A stretch of 64,000 nucleotides of DNA from Ensifer adhaerens (lineage in GTDB: Bacteria; Pseudomonadota; Alphaproteobacteria; Rhizobiales; Rhizobiaceae), in assembly GCF_001270265.1 (NCBI RefSeq), contig NZ_LGAP01000007.1:141954-205953 (forward strand). The letters are read 5' to 3'. The position numbers were made by a program, and so were the translations under genes. Shown here in pieces: positions 1 to 8,969 of this stretch (positions are counted from its first letter, which is position 1; every line of letters starts with the position of its first letter). The notes below the pieces were generated by a model. The model made no database searches, was not told the origin of the DNA, and saw only the letters and a program-made list of their open reading frames with translations.

Positions 1-4
1 CCTT

Positions 5-940
5 TTGACGATGATGAAGTCCAGCCTTGAACACCTGCCTGATGCCAAGAGGCGGGAACTCGCGCGTGCGGTCGAAATCCTGCGCGAGGAGTTCGAGGAT
101 GCGTTGAAAGAGGGCACGGCCGAATTCAAGAAAAAGGGGCGGATCCTCAAGGTCATTCTGTTCGGTTCGTTCGCCCGCGGCGACTGGGTTGACGAGCTGC
201 ACACGGCCAAGGGCTATCGCTCCGATTACGATCTGTTGGTGATCGTCAACAACCGCAAGCTCACCGACTTCGCCGCCTATTGGAACAACGCCGCCGACCG
301 GTTGCTGAACGATCGGATGCTGAAGGGCATGCAGGTGTCGTTCATCGTGCATTCGCGACGGGAAGTGAACACAGAGCTTAGAGGCGGTCGGGACTTCTAC
401 TGCGACATTCGCAAGGAAGGCATCGTGCTTTACGAACTCGACAGCGAGCCACTGGCCGAGCCGCAGCCGATGTCAATCGAAGAGCAGTTCAAGGTTGCGC
501 GAGGGCACTATGAAAGCCGCCTTCCGCATGCTGTCATCTTCATGAAGGGTGCCGATTTCTATTGGAAGGAAGGCCACACCAATCACGCAGCCTTCGAACT
601 GCACCAAGCAATTGAGCACGCCTATTCAACCGTGCTTCTTGTGCTGAAGAACTACGGCCCACCGACGCACAATTTGCGTTCCCTACGTGGCTTTGCAGAA
701 GAACTCGACCGGAGGCTGGCGGACGCATGGCCAAGTGAACAGCAGCGGTACGTAGCTTGGTTCAACACCATTAATGAAGCCTATGTGAAGGCACGATACT
801 CCAAGCATTATCGGATAAGCGATGAGGCACTCACCTTCCTCGCCGAGCGCACTGCGGTTCTCCATGACCTTGTCAAAACCGTGTGCGAAGACCAGCTGGC
901 AAGGTTAGCCAGCGAAATTGCCAGACGAGATCAGAATTGA
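5..940 (+). CDS. Nucleotidyltransferase-HEPN domain protein
   Basis: About 310 residues. The N-terminal half (residues 40-115) has a minimal nucleotidyltransferase signature, GSFARGDW followed about 25 residues later by SDYDLLV, which is the G-S...D-x-D metal-binding pattern. The C-terminal half (about 165-300) is helical and resembles a HEPN domain, with the segment ARYSKHYRI near residue 262. MNT and HEPN domains usually occur as separate toxin-antitoxin partners that act by nucleotidylation; here both sit in one chain, so a self-contained or housekeeping variant is possible. The first start is a TTG four bases from the window edge with ATGs at 11 and 14, and the frame is open to the edge, so the true start may lie outside. 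Family call is firm, role inferred. Confidence 0.8.
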   Translation: MTMMKSSLEHLPDAKRRELARAVEILREEFEDALKEGTAEFKKKGRILKVILFGSFARGDWVDELHTAKGYRSDYDLLVIVNNRKLTDFAAYWNNAADRLLNDRMLKGMQVSFIVHSRREVNTELRGGRDFYCDIRKEGIVLYELDSEPLAEPQPMSIEEQFKVARGHYESRLPHAVIFMKGADFYWKEGHTNHAAFELHQAIEHAYSTVLLVLKNYGPPTHNLRSLRGFAEELDRRLADAWPSEQQRYVAWFNTINEAYVKARYSKHYRISDEALTFLAERTAVLHDLVKTVCEDQLARLASEIARRDQN

Positions 941-1306
941 ATGAGTGGCGACTGTGATTTGCCTGATCCGCTCGCCAGGCCGGACAGGGGATGGGCCCCT
1001 GAGGTGGCTCTGGAACCACCCCTCGATCAAGCGGAGCGGCTTGCCGGGCCTAGTCTTCCCGGATCCCGGCCGGTGGCCGTCGCTATGCTGATCCTCCGAG
1101 GCGAGGCTTTAACCGGCCAAGCCGCGCGCGAACGGGCTCTGGCAGCGTTGCTGCCGGCGCCTGGTGTGCTCATTTTTCGCAAGCGCGCCGCGGAGCGGCG
1201 ACCACGACATGATCAGTGTCAAACAGCGCTGCCGCTCCCAACTGAAAAATGCCGCTCGCCTGATTTAGCGCGGCTGATTGTTCCGATTGAGCTGGGGAAG
1301 CCCGGA
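941..1306. other. Intergenic stretch without a recognisable gene
   Basis: Reading frames run through this stretch on the plus strand, but their translations are proline/arginine-rich and match no family I recognise. It contains one copy of a 27-bp direct repeat (1027-1053) that recurs at 10369. It is probably debris between the HEPN gene and the decayed efflux gene. Confidence 0.4.
1027..1053 (+). repeat. 27-bp direct repeat, copy 1
   Basis: These 27 bases, beginning TCAAGCGGAGCGG and ending GGGCCTAG, are identical to 10369-10395 on the same strand. The following bases are also similar (TCTTCCC here, GCTTGCC there). Neither copy lies in a recognisable gene. The pair brackets 9.3 kb containing the efflux genes, the IS30 remnant, the DMT exporter and the ardC tail. 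It could be a dispersed plasmid repeat or the trace of a recombination event; the function is unknown. Confidence 0.75.
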
Positions 1307-1881
1307 TCATGTCCGCACTTCCTCCGCTACGTTCAGCCCAGACCGCGCCCCTTCGATGCTGCGTCGCTTGCCACCGAACAGGTCGATCTCCCAGCTTGCA
1401 TCGAAGCCGGATCGATACGTCGAAGACGTGTTGGCGCTTAAGTTCTCGCCAGCGGGTGTTCGAGACCTGTTGGGGAAGCTGCGCCGCTGCCTGTCGGAAG
1501 CAGATTGGCCGTTTCCTGGCGTAGGCTGGCGCGCGCTTCGCGCACGCGCGCCTTCGCCGCCACGACTGAGCGGTTGTTCTCGATCGCCTGGCTGACAAGC
1601 GCAGTCAACAGCGGATCGTTGAAACGGGTCCACCACTGCGACAGCTCGGCGGGTTGCGCGGCAATCTTGCCGGCATTGCCCGACCATGTCGCCGGTATCA
1701 GCAGGTTTGGCCGCTCGTAGTCAGGTCCGACGACACAGCCCGCGAGAAGCGATGTGTAGAGGACGGTGGATACCAGCTTGATGTGGAATCCGGGTGATCG
1801 TTGAGCATGATTTTTGCAGGCATCGGAACTCCGGCCGTGAATTTTCTCTGTGATGCGAAGGAGGGCACTCCCACCCCTCAT
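1307..1881 (-). pseudogene. Decayed outer-membrane efflux lipoprotein (OprM/NodT type)
   Basis: The first frame (1881 down to about 1480) has a lipoprotein signal ending LLAGC, followed by VVGPDYERP, the hallmark N-terminus of RND outer-membrane channels, and then WWTRFNDPLL. Near 1480 similarity jumps to another frame (ending at 1307) with SWEIDLFGGKRRSIE, again typical of the family. Only about the first 190 of roughly 470 residues are present, so the gene is both frameshifted and truncated. It directly follows the RND transporter and overlaps it by 4 bases, so it was the third gene of the operon. The pump must now use a channel encoded elsewhere. Confidence 0.8.
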
Positions 1882-4800
1882 GAGGGGTGGGTGGCCTCAG
1901 CAGCGAGCGGCGCCGCGGCTGCGTCGTCCTCATGCTGCGGTCGCTTGATACGCAGGACCTTGAGGACGAACACGAAGAAGACCGGCACGAAGAAGATCGC
2001 CAGCACCGTGGCCGAGATCATCCCGCCGAGAACGCCCGTACCGATGGCGTTCTGGCTGGCCGCGCTCGGACCCGTCGCGATTGCGAGCGGCACGACGCCT
2101 AGCGTGAAGGCGAGCGAGGTCATGATGATCGGGCGGAAGCGCAGGCGTGCCGCCTCCACGGCCGAGTCCAGCAGGCTGCGCCCGCTCGCATAATAGTCCT
2201 TGGCGAACTCCACGATCAGGATCGCGTTCTTGGCCGAAAGCCCGATGATCGCGATCAGGCCGACCTTGAAGTAGATGTCGTTGGACATCCCCCGCAGCAT
2301 GATGGCGAGCACGCAGCCGATGACGCCGAGCGGCACTACCAGGATGACCGAGACCGGAATCGACCAGCTTTCGTAGAGCGCGGAAAGGAGCAGTACGACG
2401 AACAGGATGCTGAGCGCGAACAGGATCGGCGCCTGCGTGCTCGACTTGATCTCCTCGAGCGACAGGCCCGTCCATTCATAGCCGAACCCCTTCGGCAGTT
2501 CGGCGGCGAGGCGCTCCATCTCGGTGATGGCGTCACCCGACGAATAGCCCGGTGCCGGAGCGCCGGACAGGCGCACCGCCGGATAGCCGTTGTAGCCGAT
2601 GATCTGTAGCGGCCCCTTCTGCCATTCGATGCTCGCGAAGGACGACATCGGCACCATGCCGCCGTTACGGTTGCGCACGTTCAGCTTCATCAGGTCGTCG
2701 GTCTGAAGCCGGCTTTCGTCCTGGGCCTGCACGACGACGCGCTGCATCCGCCCCGCGTTCGGGAAATCGTTGATGTAGGCGGAGCCGAGATTGGCGGTGA
2801 TGGTGTCGTTGATGTCGGCGAAGGTGACGCCGAAGGTGTTGGCCTTCTTGCGGTCGATGGTCATGACAGCCTGCGCCGCGAAGGGCAGGCCCTCCGGCCG
2901 GATGCCGACGATCTTGCCGCCGGCGCCGGCCTTGCCCATCAGTTCGCCCGCCGCCTGCTGCAGCGCCGCCTGGCCGAGGCGGCCACGGTCCTGAAGGCGG
3001 AAGGTGAAGCCAGCGGAGGTGCCAAGCCCTTCGATCGGCGGCGGTGACAGCGCGAACGACATCGCATCCTTCAGGCCGAAGAGCTGCATGTTGATGCGGT
3101 TCGAGATGTCTTGTGCCGCGTTGCCTGCACCACGCTCGGCCCAGTCCTTCAACGTAACGAACATGATCGCGGAGTTCGCGCCGTTGCCCGAGAAGCTGAA
3201 GCCCTGGATGGCGACGACATTGGCGACGCCGGGCTCGTCATTGAAGAACCCTTCGATCTGTTCGAGCGTGGCGATCGTCCGGTTGCGGCTCGCTTCCGAC
3301 GGGCCGAGGACGTCGACGATGATATAGCCCTGATCCTCATCAGGCGCGAAGGCGCTGGGAAGACGCACGTACATGTAGCCAAGCCCCAGGCAGAACGCGA
3401 GGTAGACGATCATGAGGCGGCCGGGCCGACGTGCCATGGCGGCAGCCGTGCCGGCATAGCCGTTCGTCAACCGGTCGAACTTGCGGTTGAACCAGCCGGC
3501 AAGACCCTTCTTCTCGTGAAGCCCGTGCGGGATCGGCTTGAGGAAGGTCGCACAAAGGGCTGGCGTCAGGGTCAGCGCCAGCATGGCCGAGAACAGGATC
3601 GACACAACCATGGTGATGCTGAACTGGCGGTAGATCACGCCGACGGAGCCGGGGAAGAAGGCCATCGGAATGAACACGCAGGAGAGCACCAGCGTGATGC
3701 CGACGATCGCGCCGGTGATCTGGCCCATGGCTTTGATCGTCGCCGCCTTCGGCGACAGGCCTTCTTCGGCCATGATGCGCTCGACGTTCTCGACGACGAC
3801 GATGGCGTCGTCGACCAGGATGCCGATTGCGAGCACCATCGCGAACATGGTGAGCACGTTGATGGAGAAGCCCGTCGCCATCATGATGGCGCAGGTCCCG
3901 AGCAGCGCGATCGGCACGACGATCGTCGGGATGAGCGTGTAGCGGACGTTCTGCAGGAACACGAACATCACGACGAAGACAAGCACCATTGCCTCGATCA
4001 GCGTGTGAACGACCTTCTCGATCGACGCCTCGACGAATGGGCTCGTGTCATAGGGGATGGTGTAGCTGATGCCTTCGGGGAAGAAGGCAGAGAGCTCCTC
4101 CATCTTCGCCTTGATGGCGGTCGCGACTGCCACGGCATTGCCGGACGACGAGAGCTGGATGCCGACATTGGCGGCCGGCCGGCCATTCAGGCGGCTGGAG
4201 ATGTTGTAGTTCTCCGCGCCGATCTCGATACGGGCGACATCCTTCAAGAGGACGGTCGAGCCGTCCGGATTGGCGCGCAGGACGATCTCGCCGAACGCTT
4301 CCGTATCGGCGAGCTGACCGTGAACGAGCACGGTGGCGGTCAGATCCTGATTGAGCGGATTGGGAGCCGCGCCGATCTGGCCGGCGGCAACCTGGGCATT
4401 CTGCGCGGCGATGGCGGCATTGATATCGGCGGCGCTGATATTGTAGCCGACCATCTTGTCGGGATCGACCCAGACGCGCATGGCGCGCTGTGCCGAGAAC
4501 AACTGGGCACGGCCGACGCCGTCGATGCGGCGCAGCTCGCCCAGAATGTTGCGGCTGAGATAGTCGCCGAGCGCGACCTGGTCGCGCCTGCCGTCGGTTG
4601 ACGTCAGCGTAACGAAGAGCAGGAAGCCGGTGCTGGCCTCCTCGACGGTGACGCCCTGCTGGACGACCGCGCGGGGAAGGCGCGATTCGATGCGACGGAT
4701 CGCGTTCTGCACGTCGACCGCAGCCAGCTTGATGTTGGTGCCGGACTCGAGCGTCACCGTGATCGAGACGGTGCCCGACGTGTCGGAGGTCGACTCGAAA

Positions 4801-5030
4801 TACTGGAGATCGGGAACGCTGTTCAGCTCCTCCTCGATCAGACGCGTGACGCCTTGATAGAGGTCGGTCGGGGACGCGCCGGGATAGGTGGCGGTGAGGG
4901 TGAGTTGCGGCGGGGCGACCTTCGGATACTGCGAGATCGGCAGGAAGGGCAGCGCGATCAGGCCGCCGATCGCGAGGAATATCGCGATCACCCAGGCCAT
5001 GATGGGGCGATTGATGAAATAAGTCGACAT
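1878..5030 (-). CDS. RND multidrug efflux transporter (AcrB/MexB type, HAE1 family)
   Basis: A 1050-residue inner-membrane proton antiporter, the usual size for AcrB homologues. The start MSTYFINRPIMAWV is chosen over an upstream in-frame start because it matches the family N-terminus and follows an AGGGG Shine-Dalgarno sequence. It has 12 predicted membrane segments with two large periplasmic loops. The proton-relay residues are visible: the aspartate pair in GILVDDAIVVVEN (TM4, about residue 405) and the lysine in GLSAKNAILIVEF (TM10). It lies 11 bases downstream of the adaptor gene, so the two are co-transcribed. It should export amphiphilic drugs or toxic metabolites with the adaptor and an unlinked outer-membrane channel. 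BepE-like pumps of Brucella are close in type; the exact substrates cannot be read. Confidence 0.95.
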   Translation of the reverse strand: MSTYFINRPIMAWVIAIFLAIGGLIALPFLPISQYPKVAPPQLTLTATYPGASPTDLYQGVTRLIEEELNSVPDLQYFESTSDTSGTVSITVTLESGTNIKLAAVDVQNAIRRIESRLPRAVVQQGVTVEEASTGFLLFVTLTSTDGRRDQVALGDYLSRNILGELRRIDGVGRAQLFSAQRAMRVWVDPDKMVGYNISAADINAAIAAQNAQVAAGQIGAAPNPLNQDLTATVLVHGQLADTEAFGEIVLRANPDGSTVLLKDVARIEIGAENYNISSRLNGRPAANVGIQLSSSGNAVAVATAIKAKMEELSAFFPEGISYTIPYDTSPFVEASIEKVVHTLIEAMVLVFVVMFVFLQNVRYTLIPTIVVPIALLGTCAIMMATGFSINVLTMFAMVLAIGILVDDAIVVVENVERIMAEEGLSPKAATIKAMGQITGAIVGITLVLSCVFIPMAFFPGSVGVIYRQFSITMVVSILFSAMLALTLTPALCATFLKPIPHGLHEKKGLAGWFNRKFDRLTNGYAGTAAAMARRPGRLMIVYLAFCLGLGYMYVRLPSAFAPDEDQGYIIVDVLGPSEASRNRTIATLEQIEGFFNDEPGVANVVAIQGFSFSGNGANSAIMFVTLKDWAERGAGNAAQDISNRINMQLFGLKDAMSFALSPPPIEGLGTSAGFTFRLQDRGRLGQAALQQAAGELMGKAGAGGKIVGIRPEGLPFAAQAVMTIDRKKANTFGVTFADINDTITANLGSAYINDFPNAGRMQRVVVQAQDESRLQTDDLMKLNVRNRNGGMVPMSSFASIEWQKGPLQIIGYNGYPAVRLSGAPAPGYSSGDAITEMERLAAELPKGFGYEWTGLSLEEIKSSTQAPILFALSILFVVLLLSALYESWSIPVSVILVVPLGVIGCVLAIMLRGMSNDIYFKVGLIAIIGLSAKNAILIVEFAKDYYASGRSLLDSAVEAARLRFRPIIMTSLAFTLGVVPLAIATGPSAASQNAIGTGVLGGMISATVLAIFFVPVFFVFVLKVLRIKRPQHEDDAAAAPLAAEATHPS

Positions 5031-5041
5031 GGGTCCCCTGA

Positions 5042-6217
5042 TCACTTCTGTGCTGCGGTGGGTTGCTGGTCGGAAACCTTCAACGGCTCCGGCGTCACTT
5101 TGCCGCCCGGCTGGGCCTTCATGACACCATCCACGATCACGCGGTCTCCGGGTTTCAGGCCGTCCTCGACGATCCAATTGCCGCTGGTGACGCGTCCGAG
5201 CTTGACGTCACGTGCTTCAACGGTGTCGCCGTCGCCAACAACGAAGACCTGTGCGGCGCCCTCCATGGTGCGATTGATGGCTCGCTGGGGCACAACGATC
5301 GCATTACGGCGAACGGCCTGCTCGACCCGTACCCGCACATAGAGGCCGGGAAGAAGGTCGCCCTTCGGATTCGGGAATTCGCCGCGCAGCGTGACCTGAC
5401 CCGTCGTCGCATCGACCCCGGCGCTGGAGAACAGAAGACGCCCTTCGTGCCCATAGACACTTCCGTCATCGAAAACGAGCTGGACGCTAATCTGGCCCGG
5501 AGCCGGGCTGTCGAGCAGACCTTGTTCGACAGCGCGCTTCAGCTTGAGCAGTTCTGCGGCCGGCTGGGTGAAATCGGCGTATACCGGGTCGATTTGTTGG
5601 ATCAATGCGAGGTTCTGTGTGCCATCCGCAACGACGAGCGCACCCTCGGTGATCAGGGCGCCGCCGATGACGCCTGTAATCGGCGCGCGTACTTCGGTGT
5701 ATCCCAGATTGATTTTGGCTTCCTTGAGCACAGCTTTCGAAGCAGCAACATCAGCCTCGGCCTGCTTGACTGTGACTTCGGCCGTTTCGTACTCGACGCC
5801 GCTGGCTATATTGCGCTCGCGCAATGTAAGCTGGCGCTTAAGTTGCTGGCGGGAATTTGCCAGCGTGGCTTCAGCCCTCTGAAGCGCCGCTTCCGCACTT
5901 TCGACCCGTACGCGGAACAGTTCTGGATTGATGCGATAGAGAACGTCGCCCTCCTTGACGAGTGCGCCCTGTTCGAAAACCCGCTCAAGCAGAATTCCGG
6001 ACACGCGGGCGCGAACTTCCGAAATACGGGTTGCCGCGACACGACCTGGGAGCTCATTGAGGACGGGTACGGCTTGCTCGGCGACTGTAAGCACACCAAC
6101 CGTGGCCGGTGCAGCGTCGTCGCCCCACTGCGCAAAGGTAACGCTGTTTGCCGCAAGAAAAATGCCTCCGGCCGCCAAGCAGGCACGGGAGCGGTTACTG
6201 ATCTTATTCAGTTTCAT
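5042..6217 (-). CDS. RND efflux periplasmic adaptor (AcrA/MexA type)
   Basis: 391 residues with an N-terminal signal segment ending near SVTFAQW, then the barrel-sandwich motif RVSGILLERVFEQGALVKEGD, a long coiled-coil hairpin (about residues 95-175, SAEAALQRAEATLANSRQQL onward), a second lipoyl half (YTEVRAPITGVIGG) and the beta-barrel and membrane-proximal domains. It bridges the RND transporter encoded immediately downstream to an outer-membrane channel. A GTG four codons upstream is possible, but the ATG at 6217 has better spacing from a weak CGGA ribosome site. The long leader upstream carries inverted repeats suited to repressor control, but no regulator gene adjoins it. Confidence 0.93.
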   Translation of the reverse strand: MKLNKISNRSRACLAAGGIFLAANSVTFAQWGDDAAPATVGVLTVAEQAVPVLNELPGRVAATRISEVRARVSGILLERVFEQGALVKEGDVLYRINPELFRVRVESAEAALQRAEATLANSRQQLKRQLTLRERNIASGVEYETAEVTVKQAEADVAASKAVLKEAKINLGYTEVRAPITGVIGGALITEGALVVADGTQNLALIQQIDPVYADFTQPAAELLKLKRAVEQGLLDSPAPGQISVQLVFDDGSVYGHEGRLLFSSAGVDATTGQVTLRGEFPNPKGDLLPGLYVRVRVEQAVRRNAIVVPQRAINRTMEGAAQVFVVGDGDTVEARDVKLGRVTSGNWIVEDGLKPGDRVIVDGVMKAQPGGKVTPEPLKVSDQQPTAAQK

Positions 6218-6332
6218 AATTCCGATCACTAAAGTTCAGCCACGGAGCCCTATTGAGGCTTCCGAAAGCAGGATTTAACTGGGAAAGGGAGGTTCGACGC
6301 GCCGGCGGGACGAGCGACCGGCTACGAGTCAT

Positions 6333-6357
6333 TAAGGCGTTTCGGCAAAACGCCTTA
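6333..6357. promoter_or_regulatory. Perfect inverted repeat in the efflux operon leader
   Basis: Ten-base arms TAAGGCGTTT / AAACGCCTTA are separated by CGGCA, about 115 bases upstream of the adaptor start. There is no T-tract, so an operator or leader hairpin is more likely than a terminator. The binding protein is unknown. Confidence 0.5.
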
Positions 6358-6489
6358 GCCTGCATCTTAAACTATTGGTGATCTTTGCCGACATCTTCGC
6401 TTCTACCCTCTTCATTGAAGAGGCGCGTGGCTTCGCGACAGAATCCATGCGCCTCAAAAGGCGCCGTAGACTCGCGAAAGCGATTGATA

Positions 6490-6510
6490 CTCACTATGAA
6501 CTATAGTGAG
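6490..6510. promoter_or_regulatory. Candidate repressor operator (8-5-8 palindrome)
   Basis: CTCACTAT-GAACT-ATAGTGAG is a perfect palindrome about 270 bases upstream of the efflux adaptor. Its size and form suit a TetR-family dimer pair, the class that normally controls RND operons, but no such gene is adjacent. It may mark the promoter of the efflux operon or of a lost divergent regulator. Confidence 0.45.
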
Positions 6511-7185
6511 CGCCGGACCACTACCCGGCCGACCATTATCGGCAACGCTCGCCTTAAACGTCAAATTTTGGGGGTTTGCAAGGAGTTTTTATCGGGCGGG
6601 GCCTGTTGAGAGAGAAATAAAGGAACTCCATTGTGGAAATAAGCAGACTTCATGAATAAAATAGTGCGTAATTCGCATTATTTCTGTGCTTAATAAAGTA
6701 AAACTTAAGAGATATATGAAATGACTTGGAATATATCTCGGTTTATCAGAATTTTTTAACAGTTTAATGCCGCTGGTGATCGTTGCAGCACGGCTCTTGC
6801 TGACTATATCCTGGGCATAACCAAGGCCAACTTTGCGGTTTTCGGTGCGATTGTAAACGCGAGCAGCGCTATGGCGGATCGCAGCTGACGGTTTCGTCCG
6901 AGCGTCAGCGGATCATGCTGTCGCTTGGCAGGTAAATGTGAGAATGCGGCTGTTTCAGTTCGATTGGAAAGTCGCCGGTATGGAAAATGGCGATCCCACC
7001 CGTTGGGAAACGGGCTTCCCAAAGTAGGGGCGAAAACCGACCAGATAAGGATCGTAGACCATATAGCGCTAGTTGTGACACAGCACAATTAACGCACATA
7101 AGGGTACCCCTTCAGCTTTCCATACCCCCCAACAGCCCGGCTCATTGAAAGCCGGTATGCGCTTGCGTATCTTCTTTGCAACCGA

Positions 7186-7205
7186 AGGAGATTTAAACCA
7201 TGAGC
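7186..7205 (+). other. Orphan ribosome-binding site and start codon at the IS30 junction
   Basis: AAGGAGATTTAAACC followed by ATGAGC is a near-ideal translation start on the plus strand. The reading frame after the ATG runs straight into the reverse strand of the IS30 remnant. This looks like the 5' end of a gene whose body was replaced when the IS fragment landed here. Confidence 0.45.
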
Positions 7206-7885
7206 GCAACGCCTAGCCCATCCATCACCGGCCGTGATTGCCGGTCGTTGTTGCGCAGAAAAACGGCAAATCGGCTAACCCGCTCGACGAGCGACGTCAC
7301 ATTCGCCTTTCCGAACTTCTTGCGGAATTGAATGAGATCGCATTCCCAATGGCCGAACTGCTTGCGCGCAGCAACGGTGTCGGGACGGTAGAGAATGTTG
7401 ACATCCGGGCTGAACCGCCGGCCATGACGACGCTTGGCATGACGCGGCCGACGTCTGGCGCGGTGCTCCGGCAGATGCCGCCAGAGCTTGATCGCATGCC
7501 CATCCGCCGAATAGGCAAACTTGTAGATCGTCTCATGGCTGACAGAAACCGGATGGCGCTCCAACTGCAGCCGACCGGCAATTTGCTGCGGCGACCAGCC
7601 ATGCATGATGCGCTCAATCACCGATTGGCGCAGATGCGAGAACCGGGCAAGCTTGCGCAGCTTGGCGCGCCGTTCTCGAGCCATATCATTGGCCGTCACG
7701 CAGTAGTAGCCGTTGAGGTCCGGCATCTTCTCATCCACAAACGCATTGCGTCGGAGTTCGCGGAAAATGGTCGAGCGATGTCGGTGTAGTTTCTCGGCAA
7801 TTACGTCAACGCTGATGCCAGTCGATCGCCAGCGGGCAATCTTGCGGCGTTCATCCATATCGATCTGGGAGTAGGTGCGCTTCAT
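7193..7885 (-). mobile_element. Truncated IS30-family transposase
   Basis: 230 residues that begin normally (MKRTYSQIDMDERRKIARW, then the helix-turn-helix IAEKLHRHRSTIFRELRRN) and include the first catalytic aspartate in GHWECDLIQF. The frame ends after LRNNDRQSRPVMDGLGVAL, before the second aspartate and the glutamate of the DDE triad. Complete members are about 320-380 residues, so this copy is inactive. The segment just beyond its 5' end (about 7915-7950) may hold one terminal inverted repeat; the other end is missing. It lies between the efflux leader and the DMT exporter gene. Confidence 0.85.
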
Positions 7886-8001
7886 GTCACGTTCCTTGCA
7901 GGCGACAAACCGTTGTTATCTACTGCAAGTCGCACTTCATCCTTGAACCCAACCAGTCAGGCGCAAAAGCAAAACAAAACTCGGGAGTTTCGCGACATGG
8001 T

Positions 8002-8892
8002 CTAGCCTTGAGCCAAGGCCTCAACGCTCTTTTGTCGCCGCTTCGATTTCGTCAGAACATCAAAGATCACCGCTCCCATGACCAGGCCGCCACCAGCCCA
8101 CGTGGCCCAGGCGGGAAACTCCCCGAAGGCCAGCCACACCCAAAGCGGCGCGAGTGGGTTTTCCATGCTGCCTATCAGGGCGGAACGCGTGGCCGAGATC
8201 AGCCGCGTTCCGATCGTCATCAGCAGCAGGCCGAGACCGAACTGGACGGCTCCGAATAGCACAAGGTCTAACATGACCGGGGCTGCCACCTGCATGGGCT
8301 GAGCGAATGGCAGAGCCACAAACGCGCAGAGAAAGGCCGACAATGAGGCGGCCGGGAGCATGGAAGCATGCCGGTTCTTGCGGATGATGACCATCATTGC
8401 GGCATAAGATAGCGCCATCGTTGTCGCGAAGGCGTAGCCTGCCAGATAGTCGCTCGAAGCTTGCGGATTGACGATGATCATCACCCCAACCAGGGCTGTG
8501 AAGCTTGCCGCCCATGTCGCCCATTCTTCCCGCTCGCCCGCGAAGACAAGGGCGAGCGTGGCGGTCATGAACGGAATTGCGGCGTGGATTGTCATCACGT
8601 CTGCCACCGGGGCCAGGCGAAGGGCATTGATAAAGCAGATGGTCGCGACAGTGGATAGGATCATGACCCAGAAGCCAGCCATCCCCATGGCCCGGATCGC
8701 CCCCCACAGGTCTTTCCGGTAACGCCAGACCACATAAGCGCCGATGAACAGCCCGCCGAAGATCCCGCGCCAGAACAGGACCGTCCAGACATCGAGCGTG
8801 ATGAGCCGGGTGAAATACCCGGAAAGGCTATAGGCGATCGCAGAGCCTATAATCAGCAGTGTGCCGAGCCATTTGTTTTGATCATCTTCCAT
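8002..8892 (-). CDS. EamA/DMT-superfamily transporter
   Basis: 296 residues with ten predicted membrane helices in two EamA repeats (about residues 10-140 and 150-285); the N-terminal SAIAYSLSGYFTRLI and the second-half ENPLAPLWVWLAFGEFP are typical. Members export metabolites, amino acids or drugs through the inner membrane. It is divergent from a WYL-domain regulator with a 77-base shared intergenic region holding two inverted repeats, so that regulator probably controls it. The substrate cannot be read from the sequence. Confidence 0.88.
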   Translation of the reverse strand: MEDDQNKWLGTLLIIGSAIAYSLSGYFTRLITLDVWTVLFWRGIFGGLFIGAYVVWRYRKDLWGAIRAMGMAGFWVMILSTVATICFINALRLAPVADVMTIHAAIPFMTATLALVFAGEREEWATWAASFTALVGVMIIVNPQASSDYLAGYAFATTMALSYAAMMVIIRKNRHASMLPAASLSAFLCAFVALPFAQPMQVAAPVMLDLVLFGAVQFGLGLLLMTIGTRLISATRSALIGSMENPLAPLWVWLAFGEFPAWATWAGGGLVMGAVIFDVLTKSKRRQKSVEALAQG

Positions 8893-8909
8893 TGCAGCCC
8901 CCTTGCATC

Positions 8910-8951
8910 CGGAGCTTTGTACTCCGATGCTACTGACACCGTTTTGTCAGT
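8910..8951. promoter_or_regulatory. Divergent promoter region with two inverted repeats
   Basis: Between the DMT exporter and the WYL regulator are CGGAG-N7-CTCCG (8910-8926) and ACTGACA-N6-TGTCAGT (8932-8951). These are the natural candidates for operators through which the regulator acts on itself and on the exporter. This is inferred from position and symmetry only. Confidence 0.45.
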
Positions 8952-8969
8952 GGTGTTTGGAGCCTGCGC

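Larger units (their letters stand above)
6218..7192. other. Efflux operon leader and AT-rich region without a gene
   Basis: No convincing coding region. The part next to the adaptor gene contains several perfect inverted repeats (6333-6357, 6490-6510, and short hairpins near 6409-6423 and 6449). From about 6600 to 6780 the sequence is strikingly AT-rich compared with its neighbours and includes the near-palindrome AATAGTGCG-N5-CGCATTATT near 6660. The rest, up to the IS30 remnant, gives only short frames of no recognised family. Confidence 0.5.

Noticed and set aside
3111..4601. 496-codon plus-strand open frame
   Set aside because: It is the complement of the RND transporter gene; the translation is rich in Asp/Arg/His repeats typical of antisense shadows of GC-rich genes, and the minus-strand product is a full-length AcrB homologue.
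5063..6232. 389-codon plus-strand open frame
   Set aside because: Exact antisense of the efflux adaptor gene, which has all expected domains.
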